Source of the DNA: Sphaerisporangium krabiense
GTDB taxonomy: Bacteria; Actinomycetota; Actinomycetes; Streptosporangiales; Streptosporangiaceae
NCBI RefSeq assembly: GCF_014200435.1
Contig: NZ_JACHBR010000001.1
Coordinates: 6,142,001 to 6,206,000, forward strand
Reading direction: 5' to 3'
DNA: 64,000 nt
Below are positions 28,607-36,845 of this stretch, piece by piece. Made by a program: the position numbers and the translations under genes. Each line of letters begins with the position of its first letter. The first letter of the stretch is position 1. Under the pieces are notes generated by a model. The model ran no database searches. It had not been told where the DNA came from and saw nothing but the letters and a program-made list of their open reading frames with translations.

Positions 28607-28612
28607 ACCGAC

Positions 28613-28641
28613 ACCCTAATTCCGGTATTACCTACTGTCCA
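28613..28641 (-). promoter_or_regulatory. Promoter with palindromic spacer, transporter/flavoprotein operon
   Basis: On the minus strand TGGACA (28641-28636) and TAGGGT (28618-28613) are 17 bp apart. The spacer contains the palindrome GGTATTACC (28624-28632). A second inverted repeat, ATACCG-N12-CGGTAT (28605-28628), brackets the -10 box. Both would suit a repressor. Confidence 0.5.
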
Positions 28642-28697
28642 GACTGGAAATAGAGGTTAAGTGGCCGGCTTCCCTTACGCGCCCGCCCGGAGCGGGG

Positions 28698-30182
28698 TCA
28701 GCGTGCCAGGGTGATGAGCCGGTGGACGGCCGGGGGCGGGACGGCGGGGCGGTGCGCCGAGGGGGTGGGATGGCCGATCGGGCGGCGGGCGGGCTGCGCC
28801 GCGGCGGTCCAGCACAGCGCGCCGGCGGTGACCGCCGCGGCCGCCGCCACCCACCCGAGCGTGCGCCCGATCCGCAGCCCGTACCCACAGGCCAGCCAGT
28901 ACAGCGACAGCAGCAGCCTCGCCCTGCCCGGCGGGCTCGCCAGCCGCCGCATCTCCATGGCGCCGAAGCGGAAGTCCGCCGAGGTCCGCGCGTCGTCCAC
29001 CGCCGGGCGCAGCCGCTCGTACAGGACGGCCAGGCGTCCCGGATCCGCGGCCCGCTCACCGGTCAGGGACCAGCCCCGCCAGGCGTGCTCGTCCGCCAGC
29101 ACCCGCCGCCTCGTCCACCACCGGATCGGCGGCCAGCGCAGGCCGAGCCGCACCCCCGGCGGCGTGCGCGCGAACAGGCAGCCCGACAGCCGCAGGCCCT
29201 CGGGACGGCGCAGCCCGCCGAGGCCGCACGCGCGCAGGTCCACGCCGGTCAGCGTGAGCGCGGGCGCGTCCAGGCGGTCCAGGGAGATGACGCGCAGCCG
29301 TCCCGCGTGCCGGGTCAGCGCCGCGGGACCCGCCAGCGCCGCGTCCCGCAGGTCCACGTCGGCGTCCGACAGGCGCGCGGCGAACCGCCCGCCGAAGTCG
29401 GCCGCGCGCAGGTCCACCCCGCAGCCGCCCGTGTCCACGCTCAGCGCCGCGAACGCGCGCGCCTCGGTCAGCGACAGCCGCCGTCCGACGCGCATCGGCC
29501 CGAGGTAGGCGGGGCCGTGGAACCGTACCCCCTCGAACCCCGCCGTCCCCCCGCAGGCGGCCGCGCGCAGCGACAGCGCCCTGCGGAAGCGCGCGCCGCG
29601 GAAGATGGCGTCGCCGTCGAAGGTGGTGCCGTCGAACGCCGCGAACCCGTGGAACTCCGCGCCGCGGAACGAGGCGTCCCTGCCGAACCGGGCCTCCCCG
29701 AACAGCGCGTCGCTGCCGAAGTGGGCGCGGTCGAAGGCGCCGTGGCCGCGCACCCGTGATCCGTGCATCGTGAACTCGCGGCGGAAGCGCGCCTCGCCGA
29801 AGGACACGTTGCGCGTGAAACGGGTCCCGAAGAACGAGGCCAGCCGGTCGAACCGCGCGCTGTCGAACGTCGCGTCGCCGGTGAAGACGACCTCGCCGAA
29901 GCGCGCGGGGCCGGTGAAGAGGGCACGGTCGAACCGCGCCCTGCCGAGACGGTGCTGCACGGCGTCGAGCACCCGGGTGAGCAGGTCCTCGTCGAGCGAC
30001 GTGCCGCGCAGGTCCACGCCCTGGCCGGGGGCCAGGCCGCGTAAGACCTCCTCCACCTCGGCGGGGGCGAGATGGGCCAGGCAGCGCGCGTACGGGCCGG
30101 CGGCGACGCCCACGCACTGCGGCGAGGCGTCGCACGTCCTCCATTCGACATCGAGGGGGATGATTTTCAGCGGGGATCCCAT
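28698..30182 (-). CDS. Pentapeptide-repeat protein with C-terminal membrane anchor
   Basis: 494 residues. After a Cys-containing N-terminus (WRTCDASPQCVGVAAGPYARCLAH) there is a long run of A(D/N)LxF-like repeats (about 90-330, for example ARFDRALFTG, ATFDSARFDR, ASFRGAEFHG). It is rich in Phe at the core position and would form a right-handed quadrilateral beta-helix. Near residue 430 comes DFRFGAMEMRRL, a block that precedes membrane segments in a common actinobacterial family. One or two TM helices follow (about 430-475). The three-Cys N-terminus could bind metal. Start ATG 30182 has no strong ribosome-binding site. The function is unknown. Confidence 0.7.
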   Translation of the reverse strand: MGSPLKIIPLDVEWRTCDASPQCVGVAAGPYARCLAHLAPAEVEEVLRGLAPGQGVDLRGTSLDEDLLTRVLDAVQHRLGRARFDRALFTGPARFGEVVFTGDATFDSARFDRLASFFGTRFTRNVSFGEARFRREFTMHGSRVRGHGAFDRAHFGSDALFGEARFGRDASFRGAEFHGFAAFDGTTFDGDAIFRGARFRRALSLRAAACGGTAGFEGVRFHGPAYLGPMRVGRRLSLTEARAFAALSVDTGGCGVDLRAADFGGRFAARLSDADVDLRDAALAGPAALTRHAGRLRVISLDRLDAPALTLTGVDLRACGLGGLRRPEGLRLSGCLFARTPPGVRLGLRWPPIRWWTRRRVLADEHAWRGWSLTGERAADPGRLAVLYERLRPAVDDARTSADFRFGAMEMRRLASPPGRARLLLSLYWLACGYGLRIGRTLGWVAAAAAVTAGALCWTAAAQPARRPIGHPTPSAHRPAVPPPAVHRLITLAR

Positions 30183-30390
30183 GGCAAACTCATACCCAAT
30201 GTCAGGCAACGGGTAGCTAAATCGTGATGGAATGGTGACACACGGTCGCCGATGATTCCGTTGACCCTGGTCGGAACCCCACAAGGGGACGGCTCGTCAC
30301 TCCACATCCAGTGTCAAGATTCTCCCTTTTCACCTTCTATATAGGTCTAGTACGAGATAGAGCGAGTTATCGCGCTTACGCTGCCGGATC

Positions 30391-32823
30391 ATGCGTGCTC
30401 TATCCCGGGCGCTCGCCGCCCTAGCCGCCGCCGGCGTGGCCATCGCCGGTGCCGTCGTCCTCGCCACGTCCCCGGCCGCCGCGGAACCGGGGACCGTCGT
30501 GATCAGCCAGGTGTACGGAGGTGGCGGGAACTCCGGCGCCCCGCTCACCAACGACTTCGTGGAACTGTTCAACCGCAGCGGTTCCGCCGTCCCCCTCGAC
30601 GGCTGGTCCCTGCAGTACGCCAGCGCCACCGGCACGGGGAACTTCGCCGCCAACAAGCTGAACCTCGCCGGTTCGCTGGCCCCCGGCCAGTACCACCTGG
30701 TGCAGCTCGCCGCGGGCACGACGCCGTCCGGATCCCTGCCCGCCCCCGACGCGACCGGCACGCTCAACCTGAGCGGCACCGCCGGCAAGGTGGCGCTGGT
30801 CCGCTCGCCCGACGGCCTGGCCTGCAACGGCGGCTCGGCCCCCTGTTCGGCCGAGCAGCGGGCGCTGGTCGCCGACCTGGTCGGATACGGCACGGCCAAC
30901 TTCTCCGAGGGCACGCCCGCCCCGGCGCTGACCAACGCGACCGCGGGCCTGCGCGGCGAGCACGGGTGCGCCGACACCGACGACAACGCCGCCGACTTCA
31001 CCACCGGCGCCCCCGCGCCGCGCAACTCGGCCACCACGCCCGCCCCCTGCGGCGCCGAGCCGACGCCGTCCCCGACGCCGACCGGCAGCCCGACCCCGAC
31101 GGACTCGCCGACCCCCACGGACTCGCCCACCCCGACGGTGACGCCGACGCCCACGCCGACCGAGACCCCGACGCCGACCCCCAGCCCCACGGGCGCGCCG
31201 TGCGAGCTCCCCGCCACCCACCAGATCGCCCAGATCCAGGGTGACGGCGCCGCCAGCCCCCTCGCCGGCGCCGCCGTCCGCGTCGAGGGCGTCGTCACCG
31301 GCGACTACCAGGGCGCCGGCCAGTTCGGCGGGTTCTACATCCAGGATCCGACCCCTGACGCCGACCCCGCCACCTCCGACGGCCTCTTCGTGTTCACCAC
31401 CAGGCCCGCCGCGACCGGTGACCGCGTCCTGGTCAGCGGCACCGTCACCGAGTTCAACGGCCTCACCGAGCTGTCCCCGGTCACCGCCGTCGACGTCTGC
31501 GGCGCCGGCACGGTCAAGCCCGCCAAGGTGAGGCTGCCGATCGCGGAGGGCGCGAGCCTCGAACCGCTGGAGGGCGTGCTCGTCACCTTCCCCGAGAAGC
31601 TCACCGTCTCCGAGGTCTACAACCTCGGGCGCTTCGGCGAGATCACCCTGTCCTCCGAGGGGCGGCTGTTCCAGCCCACCGACCGCGAGGGCGTGGACCC
31701 GTCCCTGAACGCGCGCCGCACGATCCTGCTCGACGACGGCTCCAACACGCAGAACCCGCCCACGCTGCCGTACCACACCGCGGGCTCGAACACCGTGCGC
31801 GTCGGTGACACGACCACCGCGCTCACCGGCGTCCTCACCTACGGCTTCAACGTCTACCGCGTCCAGCCGGCCCTGCCCGTCGCCTTCCAGGCCGACAACC
31901 CCCGCCCGGCCAAGCCGGAGAAGGTCGGCGGCGACGTCCGGGTGGCGAGCCTCAACACCCTCAACTGGTTCACGACGCTGAACAAGCGCGGCGCCAACAC
32001 CGCCGAGGAGCGCGCCCGCCAGCTCGCCAAGCTCGTCGCCACCCTGCGCGGCCTCGACCCCGACGTGGCCGGGCTCATGGAGGTCGAGAACAACGGCGCC
32101 ACCGCGCTGAACACCCTGGTCGACGCCCTCAACGCCGAGGTCGGCGCGGGCACCTACAAGGGCGTCGTCGCCCCCTACACCGGCACGGACGAGATCCAGG
32201 TCGCGCTCATCTACAAGCCCGCCGTGGTCAAGCCCATCGGCCTCCCCGCCTCCTCCGGCGACCCGGTGTTCCGCCGTCCGCCGCTGATCCAGCAGTTCCA
32301 GCGGGCCAAGGGCGGCGACGGCACCTCGTTCACGCTGATCGTCAACCACTTCAAGTCCAAGGGCTGCGACGGCGCCACCGGCCCCGACCAGGACCAGGGC
32401 GACGGCCAGAGCTGTTTCAACGCCGAGCGCGTCCGCCAGGCCCAGGCCGTCCTCGGCCTCGTCGACACCTACAACCTGCCCAACCCCGTCGTGCTGGGCG
32501 ACCTCAACGCCTACGGCGAGGAGGACCCGATCCACACCCTTGAGGACGGCAAGCTGGTCAGCGTCAGCAAGAAGTTCCTCACCAAGAAGGACCGCTACAG
32601 CTACGTCTTCGGCGGCCTCTCCGGCGAACTCGACCACGTCCTGGTGGGCAAGAAGCTCCTCAAGCTCGTCACCGGCGCCACCATCTGGCACATCAACGCC
32701 GACGAGGGCAGATTCCTCGACTACAACACCGAGTTCAACCCCCCGTACCTCTACTCCCCGGAAGCCTTCCGCTCCTCCGACCACGACCCCCTCCTCTTCG
32801 GCCTGGACCTGAAGAAGAACTGA
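30391..32823 (+). CDS. Secreted ExeM/NucH-type endonuclease with lamin-tail domain
   Basis: 810 residues. A signal peptide (1-31) is followed by a lamin-tail domain (about 34-190, VVISQVYGGGGNSGAPLTNDFVELFN in two blocks). A Pro/Thr-rich linker with TPTPTDSP-type repeats (about 220-270) leads to an OB-like domain (about 275-400), then an endonuclease/exonuclease/phosphatase domain (about 505-805). The catalytic blocks are VASLNTLNWF, GLMEVENNG, VNHFKSKGCD, VLGDLNAYGEEDP and the terminal SSDHDPLLF. This matches extracellular Mg-dependent nucleases that degrade DNA for nutrients or biofilm turnover. It is transcribed alone and ends at a strong terminator. Confidence 0.9.
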   Translation: MRALSRALAALAAAGVAIAGAVVLATSPAAAEPGTVVISQVYGGGGNSGAPLTNDFVELFNRSGSAVPLDGWSLQYASATGTGNFAANKLNLAGSLAPGQYHLVQLAAGTTPSGSLPAPDATGTLNLSGTAGKVALVRSPDGLACNGGSAPCSAEQRALVADLVGYGTANFSEGTPAPALTNATAGLRGEHGCADTDDNAADFTTGAPAPRNSATTPAPCGAEPTPSPTPTGSPTPTDSPTPTDSPTPTVTPTPTPTETPTPTPSPTGAPCELPATHQIAQIQGDGAASPLAGAAVRVEGVVTGDYQGAGQFGGFYIQDPTPDADPATSDGLFVFTTRPAATGDRVLVSGTVTEFNGLTELSPVTAVDVCGAGTVKPAKVRLPIAEGASLEPLEGVLVTFPEKLTVSEVYNLGRFGEITLSSEGRLFQPTDREGVDPSLNARRTILLDDGSNTQNPPTLPYHTAGSNTVRVGDTTTALTGVLTYGFNVYRVQPALPVAFQADNPRPAKPEKVGGDVRVASLNTLNWFTTLNKRGANTAEERARQLAKLVATLRGLDPDVAGLMEVENNGATALNTLVDALNAEVGAGTYKGVVAPYTGTDEIQVALIYKPAVVKPIGLPASSGDPVFRRPPLIQQFQRAKGGDGTSFTLIVNHFKSKGCDGATGPDQDQGDGQSCFNAERVRQAQAVLGLVDTYNLPNPVVLGDLNAYGEEDPIHTLEDGKLVSVSKKFLTKKDRYSYVFGGLSGELDHVLVGKKLLKLVTGATIWHINADEGRFLDYNTEFNPPYLYSPEAFRSSDHDPLLFGLDLKKN

Positions 32824-32838
32824 CCCCGCCAGACGAAG

Positions 32839-32860
32839 GACCCCGGCCCCGGCCGGGGTC
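32839..32860 (+). terminator. Rho-independent terminator of the nuclease gene
   Basis: The 10-bp stem GACCCCGGCC/GGCCGGGGTC with a CC loop is followed by TTTCTCGTT, 15 bp after the stop codon. Confidence 0.85.
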
Positions 32861-32998
32861 TTTCTCGTTCACCGCGCCGTGCGCGGGTACGGCGGGCGGT
32901 GTGGGGCGGTGGCCTGCCGTGCAGGCGGGATGTAAGCGGGTTGTAAGGGGGCGTCCCTAGCGTGGTCCTCGTTCGAAGATCACAAGGAAAGGCACATA

Positions 32999-33379
32999 AT
33001 GTCCCTCAACCTCCCCCGTCACGCTCTCGCCGTCGTCGCGACGGCGGTGCTCGTCTCGCTCACGACGGGATGTGGCGGCGGTAGCACCAAGGCGGTCTGC
33101 GAGGACGCGCTGAAGGCGTTCCAGGACTACAGCACCCAGGCCGCCGCGGGCGCCGGCAACCTGGAGGCGTTCAACACGGCGACCGCCGGCCTGGCCGCCA
33201 AGCTCAAGGACCTGTCCGGCAAGGCCGACGGCGACCTGAAGGCCACCCTGACGGACCTGTCCACCACCTGGGGCGGCATCAAGATCGACGTCTCCAACCC
33301 CACTGCGGCCACCGAGCTGACAAAGCTCACCACCCAGGCCACCGACGCCACCCAGCGCCTGGCCAAGAACTGCTCGTAG
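32999..33379 (+). CDS. Small lipoprotein of unknown function
   Basis: 126 residues. The lipoprotein signal ends LVSLTTGC (Cys at about 25). The remainder is a small alpha-helical domain rich in Ala, Thr and Lys, with two Cys (CEDALK near 34 and a C-terminal NCS) that could pair. AAGGAAAGG lies about eight bases before the ATG. It resembles no enzyme. The short helical-bundle layout is common among actinobacterial wall-associated lipoproteins. Confidence 0.75.
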   Translation: MSLNLPRHALAVVATAVLVSLTTGCGGGSTKAVCEDALKAFQDYSTQAAAGAGNLEAFNTATAGLAAKLKDLSGKADGDLKATLTDLSTTWGGIKIDVSNPTAATELTKLTTQATDATQRLAKNCS

Positions 33380-33399
33380 CGCCCCGCGTCCCCACGAAG

Positions 33400-33421
33400 A
33401 GCCCCGGCCACCGCCGGGGCT
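33400..33421. terminator. Bidirectional terminator between the lipoprotein and P450 genes
   Basis: A perfect 9-bp stem AGCCCCGGC/GCCGGGGCT with a CACC loop is followed by TCCTC, 20 bp after the lipoprotein stop and 30 bp after the P450 stop. Confidence 0.75.
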
Positions 33422-33450
33422 TCCTCATGTCCCGGCGAGCCGAGGAGGCG

Positions 33451-34647
33451 TCACAGTTCGACGGGGAGGTGCCGGGGGCCGCGGAGCATGGCGTTGTGCC
33501 GGTAGGCGGGCGGGTCCCGCAGGAGCGTCGCGGCGCCGAGGTGGGGGATCAGAGCGCCGAGTGCGGTCTGAGCCTCGACCCGGGCCAGCGGCGCGCCGTA
33601 GCAGAGATGGACGCCGCCGCCGAAGCCGAGGTGCTGGTTGTCGGTGCGGGCGGGGTCGAACCGTTCGGGATCGGGGAACCGCTTGGGGTCGCGGTTGCCG
33701 GAGGCCAGCACCAGGATCAGGGGCACGCCCTTGGGGACGGTGACGCCGGCGACGTCGATGTTGGCCAGAGGGGTGCGCCTGCGGATCTGGACCGGGGGCT
33801 CGTACCGCAGCAGTTCCTCCACCGCCGCGGGGAGCAGATCGGGTTCACGGCGCAGCCGGTCCAACTGGTCGGGGTGGCGCAGCAGGGTGAGCACCCCGTT
33901 GGCGATCAGGTTGACCGTGGTCTCGTGCCCGGCGACCAGCAGCAGCACGGCGGTGGCCGCGAGCTCCTCCCGGGTGAACGCTCCGCCCGGCTCGTTGACG
34001 AACGCCGAGAGCATGTCGTCGCCGGGGTGGCCGCGGCGCCCCTCGGCGAGGTCCACCAGGTACCGGCCCATCTCCGTCAGAGCCTGCTCGCCGGCCGTCC
34101 GCCGTTCGCCGGGGTCCTGGCCGGGCGTGATGTCCGCGACATCGACGATCGCGGCGGACCACTCCCGGAACACCGGCTCGTCCTCCCGGGGCACACCGAG
34201 CAGCCGGCAGATGACGGTGACCGGCAGCGGGTAGGCGAAGTCCTCCACGACGTCGATCCGCGTGCGGCCCTCCAGCGCCTCGGCCAGTTCCGCGGTGATC
34301 GAGGCGATCTGGCCGCGCATCGCGTCCACCCGGTGCGGGCTGTGCGGAGGGCCGAACGGCCGCATGGCCAGGCCGCGCAGCCGGTGGTGCTCGGGGTCGT
34401 CGAGCCGGATGAAGGAGAGCTGCCCCGCCTCCGGGACCACCTCGCGGTATGGAGGGGCGAGGTTGCGGGGGTCGGAGCTGACCCGCGGATCGTGCAGCAG
34501 CGCGGCGATGTCGTAATAGGTGCCGACCAGGTAGCTTCCATCGGTCTGCCGAACCACCCCCGCCTCGCGGAGCTCGGCGTACAGCGGGTAGGGGTCGGGG
34601 CGGTTGGCGTGGTCGGTGATCCGCTCCAGCAGGGTGTCGACGGCCAT
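33451..34647 (-). CDS. Cytochrome P450
   Basis: 398 residues, a soluble bacterial class I P450. The I-helix has AGHETT for oxygen activation, the K-helix has EELLRY, and the heme loop is FGGGVHLCYGAPLAR with the Cys ligand near residue 346. The pattern is close to CYP107/CYP105-type enzymes of secondary metabolism. ATG 34647 has AGGAG six bases upstream. It is the last gene of a three-gene set with its own reductase and ferredoxin, so the full electron chain is supplied locally. The substrate is not predictable. Confidence 0.92.
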   Translation of the reverse strand: MAVDTLLERITDHANRPDPYPLYAELREAGVVRQTDGSYLVGTYYDIAALLHDPRVSSDPRNLAPPYREVVPEAGQLSFIRLDDPEHHRLRGLAMRPFGPPHSPHRVDAMRGQIASITAELAEALEGRTRIDVVEDFAYPLPVTVICRLLGVPREDEPVFREWSAAIVDVADITPGQDPGERRTAGEQALTEMGRYLVDLAEGRRGHPGDDMLSAFVNEPGGAFTREELAATAVLLLVAGHETTVNLIANGVLTLLRHPDQLDRLRREPDLLPAAVEELLRYEPPVQIRRRTPLANIDVAGVTVPKGVPLILVLASGNRDPKRFPDPERFDPARTDNQHLGFGGGVHLCYGAPLARVEAQTALGALIPHLGAATLLRDPPAYRHNAMLRGPRHLPVEL

Positions 34648-34682
34648 GCGGGCTCCTGGTGGCAGGGAAGGGACGGCGAGGA

Positions 34683-36053
34683 TCAGCCGCCGGGCCGGAC
34701 CAGAGTCAGCCGGCGGTCGGGCAGGTGGCCGGTGAGCGCGACGGTGGGACCGTGCAGGAGCCCCCGAGGGTCGGGCACGTTGGAGGGGACCGGGAACTCG
34801 GTCACCAGCGGGTGGCCGTCGGCCGCGCCCGGACCGGGCGGGAACGGGGCCGCGGTCTCGATCAGGCCCTGGTAGTGCTCCAGCCACTTGGCCATGTTCA
34901 CGGTGACCGCGGCGGTCACGCGGCCCCGGTAGCCGTAGACCGCCACCAGACGGCGTTCGCCGAGCGAGCCCTGGGCGATGACCACCTGGTCGGAGAAGGA
35001 GGGGACGCCGACGGACTTGACGTTCACCCCGAACTGGCTGGACCAGAAGACCGGGACCGCCAGGTGCGGGCGCCGCAGCGGCCCCGGACTGACCATGTTG
35101 TGGGCGGCGACCCCGGCCTGCGCGACCGCGTTGCCCCAGTGCTCCAGGGCGAGCATCTGGTACTCGAACAGCGGGTGCGGGAAGCGGGCGACGTCGCCGG
35201 CCACGAAGACGTCGTCGGTGACGATGCCGTAGGCGTCGAAGACACGGCACCCCGCGTCGCAGGCGACCCCCAGCCGGCCCGCGGCCAGCCCGGAGTCCGC
35301 CAGCCATTCGGTGTTGCGGACCGCCCCCATCGCGACGACGCACACGTCCGCGTCGACGCGGTCGCCGTCCGACAGGTCCGCGCCGGTGAAGCGGCCGTTC
35401 CCCCGCAGCGCGGTCACCGTCACCCCGCAGCGCAGGTCCACCCCGTGCGCCCGCTGCAGCCCTGCCGCGAGCTTCGCCAGCGTCCCGCCGAGCGCGCCCA
35501 CCAGCGGTGCGGGGCCACGTTCCGCGACGGTGACCTCGATGCCCCGCTCCCGGCAGGCCGAGGCGATCTCCGAGCCCGTGAAGCCCCCGCCGATCACCAG
35601 CACCCGGCGCGGCCCCGCGGCCAGCCGCTCGGCCAGGCGCGCCGCGTCGTCGGCGGTGCGCAGGGTGAGAACCCCGTCCAGGGCCGCCTGCGCCGGGTCG
35701 GGCCAGGGCCGTGCCCGCGTCCCGGTGGCGATCAGCAGCCGGTCGTAGGGCAGCGACTCGCCGTCGGCCAGCAGCACCCGCTTCCCCGCCGCGTCCAGAC
35801 CCGTGGCCGCCACCCCCAGCCGCCAGTCCGCGTCCAGGCCCCGGCGCGCGGGAAGCGCGGTGGCGTCCGCCGCGGCCTTGCCGAGCAGCACCTGTTTGGA
35901 CAGCGGCGGCCGGTCGTAGGGCGGGTGGGGCTCGTCTCCCACGACGGTCAACGAGCCGGTGAAGCCCTCCTCGCGCAGCGTCTCGGCGGCCCGCAGCCCG
36001 GCCAGCGACGCGCCGACGATGACGATGCGGCCCTGGTCGAGATCACGGGGCAT
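34683..36053 (-). CDS. FAD-dependent ferredoxin reductase for the P450 system
   Basis: 456 residues. FAD-binding IVIVGASLAGLRAAETL (about 10-26), PPLSKQVLLG, an NAD(P)H-binding VLVIGGGFTGSEIA (about 150-163) and the second FAD block VFVAGDVARFPHP match rubredoxin/putidaredoxin reductases of the BphA4/ThcD type. The C-terminal reductase domain follows, with an extra 40-residue Pro-rich tail. It passes electrons from NAD(P)H to the small ferredoxin encoded just upstream, whose gene overlaps this one by 11 bp. Confidence 0.9.
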   Translation of the reverse strand: MPRDLDQGRIVIVGASLAGLRAAETLREEGFTGSLTVVGDEPHPPYDRPPLSKQVLLGKAAADATALPARRGLDADWRLGVAATGLDAAGKRVLLADGESLPYDRLLIATGTRARPWPDPAQAALDGVLTLRTADDAARLAERLAAGPRRVLVIGGGFTGSEIASACRERGIEVTVAERGPAPLVGALGGTLAKLAAGLQRAHGVDLRCGVTVTALRGNGRFTGADLSDGDRVDADVCVVAMGAVRNTEWLADSGLAAGRLGVACDAGCRVFDAYGIVTDDVFVAGDVARFPHPLFEYQMLALEHWGNAVAQAGVAAHNMVSPGPLRRPHLAVPVFWSSQFGVNVKSVGVPSFSDQVVIAQGSLGERRLVAVYGYRGRVTAAVTVNMAKWLEHYQGLIETAAPFPPGPGAADGHPLVTEFPVPSNVPDPRGLLHGPTVALTGHLPDRRLTLVRPGG

Positions 36054-36252
36054 CGGCCCTCACCTGCTCACCCACGAGGATGGCCTGGACGGGGCACGCC
36101 GCCGCGGCCTGGCGTACCCGGTCGAGCAGGCCGGCGGGCACGTCAGGGTCGTACAGCAGCGCCTCCTCGCCGTGCAGCTCGAACACCTGAGGGGCGAGGA
36201 ACACGCACTGCGCGTAGCCCTGGCAGCGGGTGAGGTCCACCACGATCCGCAT
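36043..36252 (-). CDS. [3Fe-4S] ferredoxin for the P450 system
   Basis: 69 residues beginning MRIVVDLTRCQGYAQC. The cluster ligands are C-x5-C and a final ACPVQAI; the middle Cys of a four-Cys set is replaced by Gly/Tyr positions, as in [3Fe-4S] ferredoxins that serve actinobacterial P450s. ATG 36252 follows GGGGGTGG. The gene overlaps the reductase by 11 bp and is the first of the ferredoxin-reductase-P450 operon. Confidence 0.88.
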   Translation of the reverse strand: MRIVVDLTRCQGYAQCVFLAPQVFELHGEEALLYDPDVPAGLLDRVRQAAAACPVQAILVGEQVRADAP

Positions 36253-36437
36253 CCGCGCCACCCCCTGAGTCGCCGGGCGCCCGGTCGTCTGTCCCGGGTT
36301 CGGGAAGGAACGTCGGTGAGCAGTCTCGCGCGTCCGGTCCTGGACACCGGTACGCCGAGCCCGGCCTTTGCCCCAACTCAGACGATTCATTGGACCGGAC
36401 GAGACCGGTGCCGCCGGCCGGGGCATCACCGGCGGGG

Positions 36438-36840
36438 TCACCCGTGGGGACGGTGAGTGAGGAGCTCGTTGAAGATCCTCACCACCTCGGGGCGGTGGAG
36501 GGGGCCGACGTGGGGCGCCGCGACGCTGCGTACGTCGGTCGGGTTGTCCGGCGTGAGACGGTCGGCCTCGCTGATGAACCGGTCCTGTAGCGCCGGGGGA
36601 ATCAGCCGGTCGAGGGTGAAACGGACGTAGGTTCGCGAAATGCGGCCCCAGGTGTGCGCCTCGCCCCGCGCCTCGGCCATGGGGATGGTGGCGGTCTCGT
36701 CAGGTTCGAGCATGTTGAGCAGCCGGCTCACCCCCTCGTCGGTGAAGTCGGCGGCGAGGGCCTCCTTGACGCCGCGGAACACGGCCGGGTCGGCCGAGCG
36801 CCAGTTGAGCCGGTCACCTTCCGGCGGAGGTCTCCGGGTA
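36438..36840 (-). pseudogene. C-terminal remnant of an alpha/beta hydrolase
   Basis: An open frame gives LNWRSADPAVFRGVKEALAADF and, further on, TYVRFTLDRLIPPALQDRFI, EADRLTP and HVGPLHRPEVV. Together these are the lid and C-terminal half of a family of alpha/beta hydrolases near 240 residues long. The first 100 or so residues, including the nucleophile elbow, are missing: the frame opens at a TAG just before 36840, next to the SDR gene stop. The in-frame ATG at 36782 would encode only 114 residues without a catalytic Ser, so a working enzyme is unlikely. Confidence 0.65.
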
Positions 36841-36845
36841 CGGCA

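Larger units (their letters stand above)
28397..28697. other. Leader region of the transporter/flavoprotein operon
   Basis: About 300 bp between the pentapeptide-repeat gene and the permease. It holds a promoter, a palindrome within its spacer and an 11-codon leader frame, described separately. The remaining 170 bp up to the permease are very GC-rich with no further reading frame or recognised riboswitch. Confidence 0.5.

Noticed and set aside
30273-30298. GGAAC-N17-CGTC as an ECF-sigma promoter for the nuclease
   Set aside because: The start codon is nearly 100 bp away, and such short motifs occur by chance in GC-rich DNA.
31060-31195. Short tandem repeats around TPTPTDSP codons
   Set aside because: They are an ordinary Pro/Thr linker between nuclease domains, not a separate repeat element.
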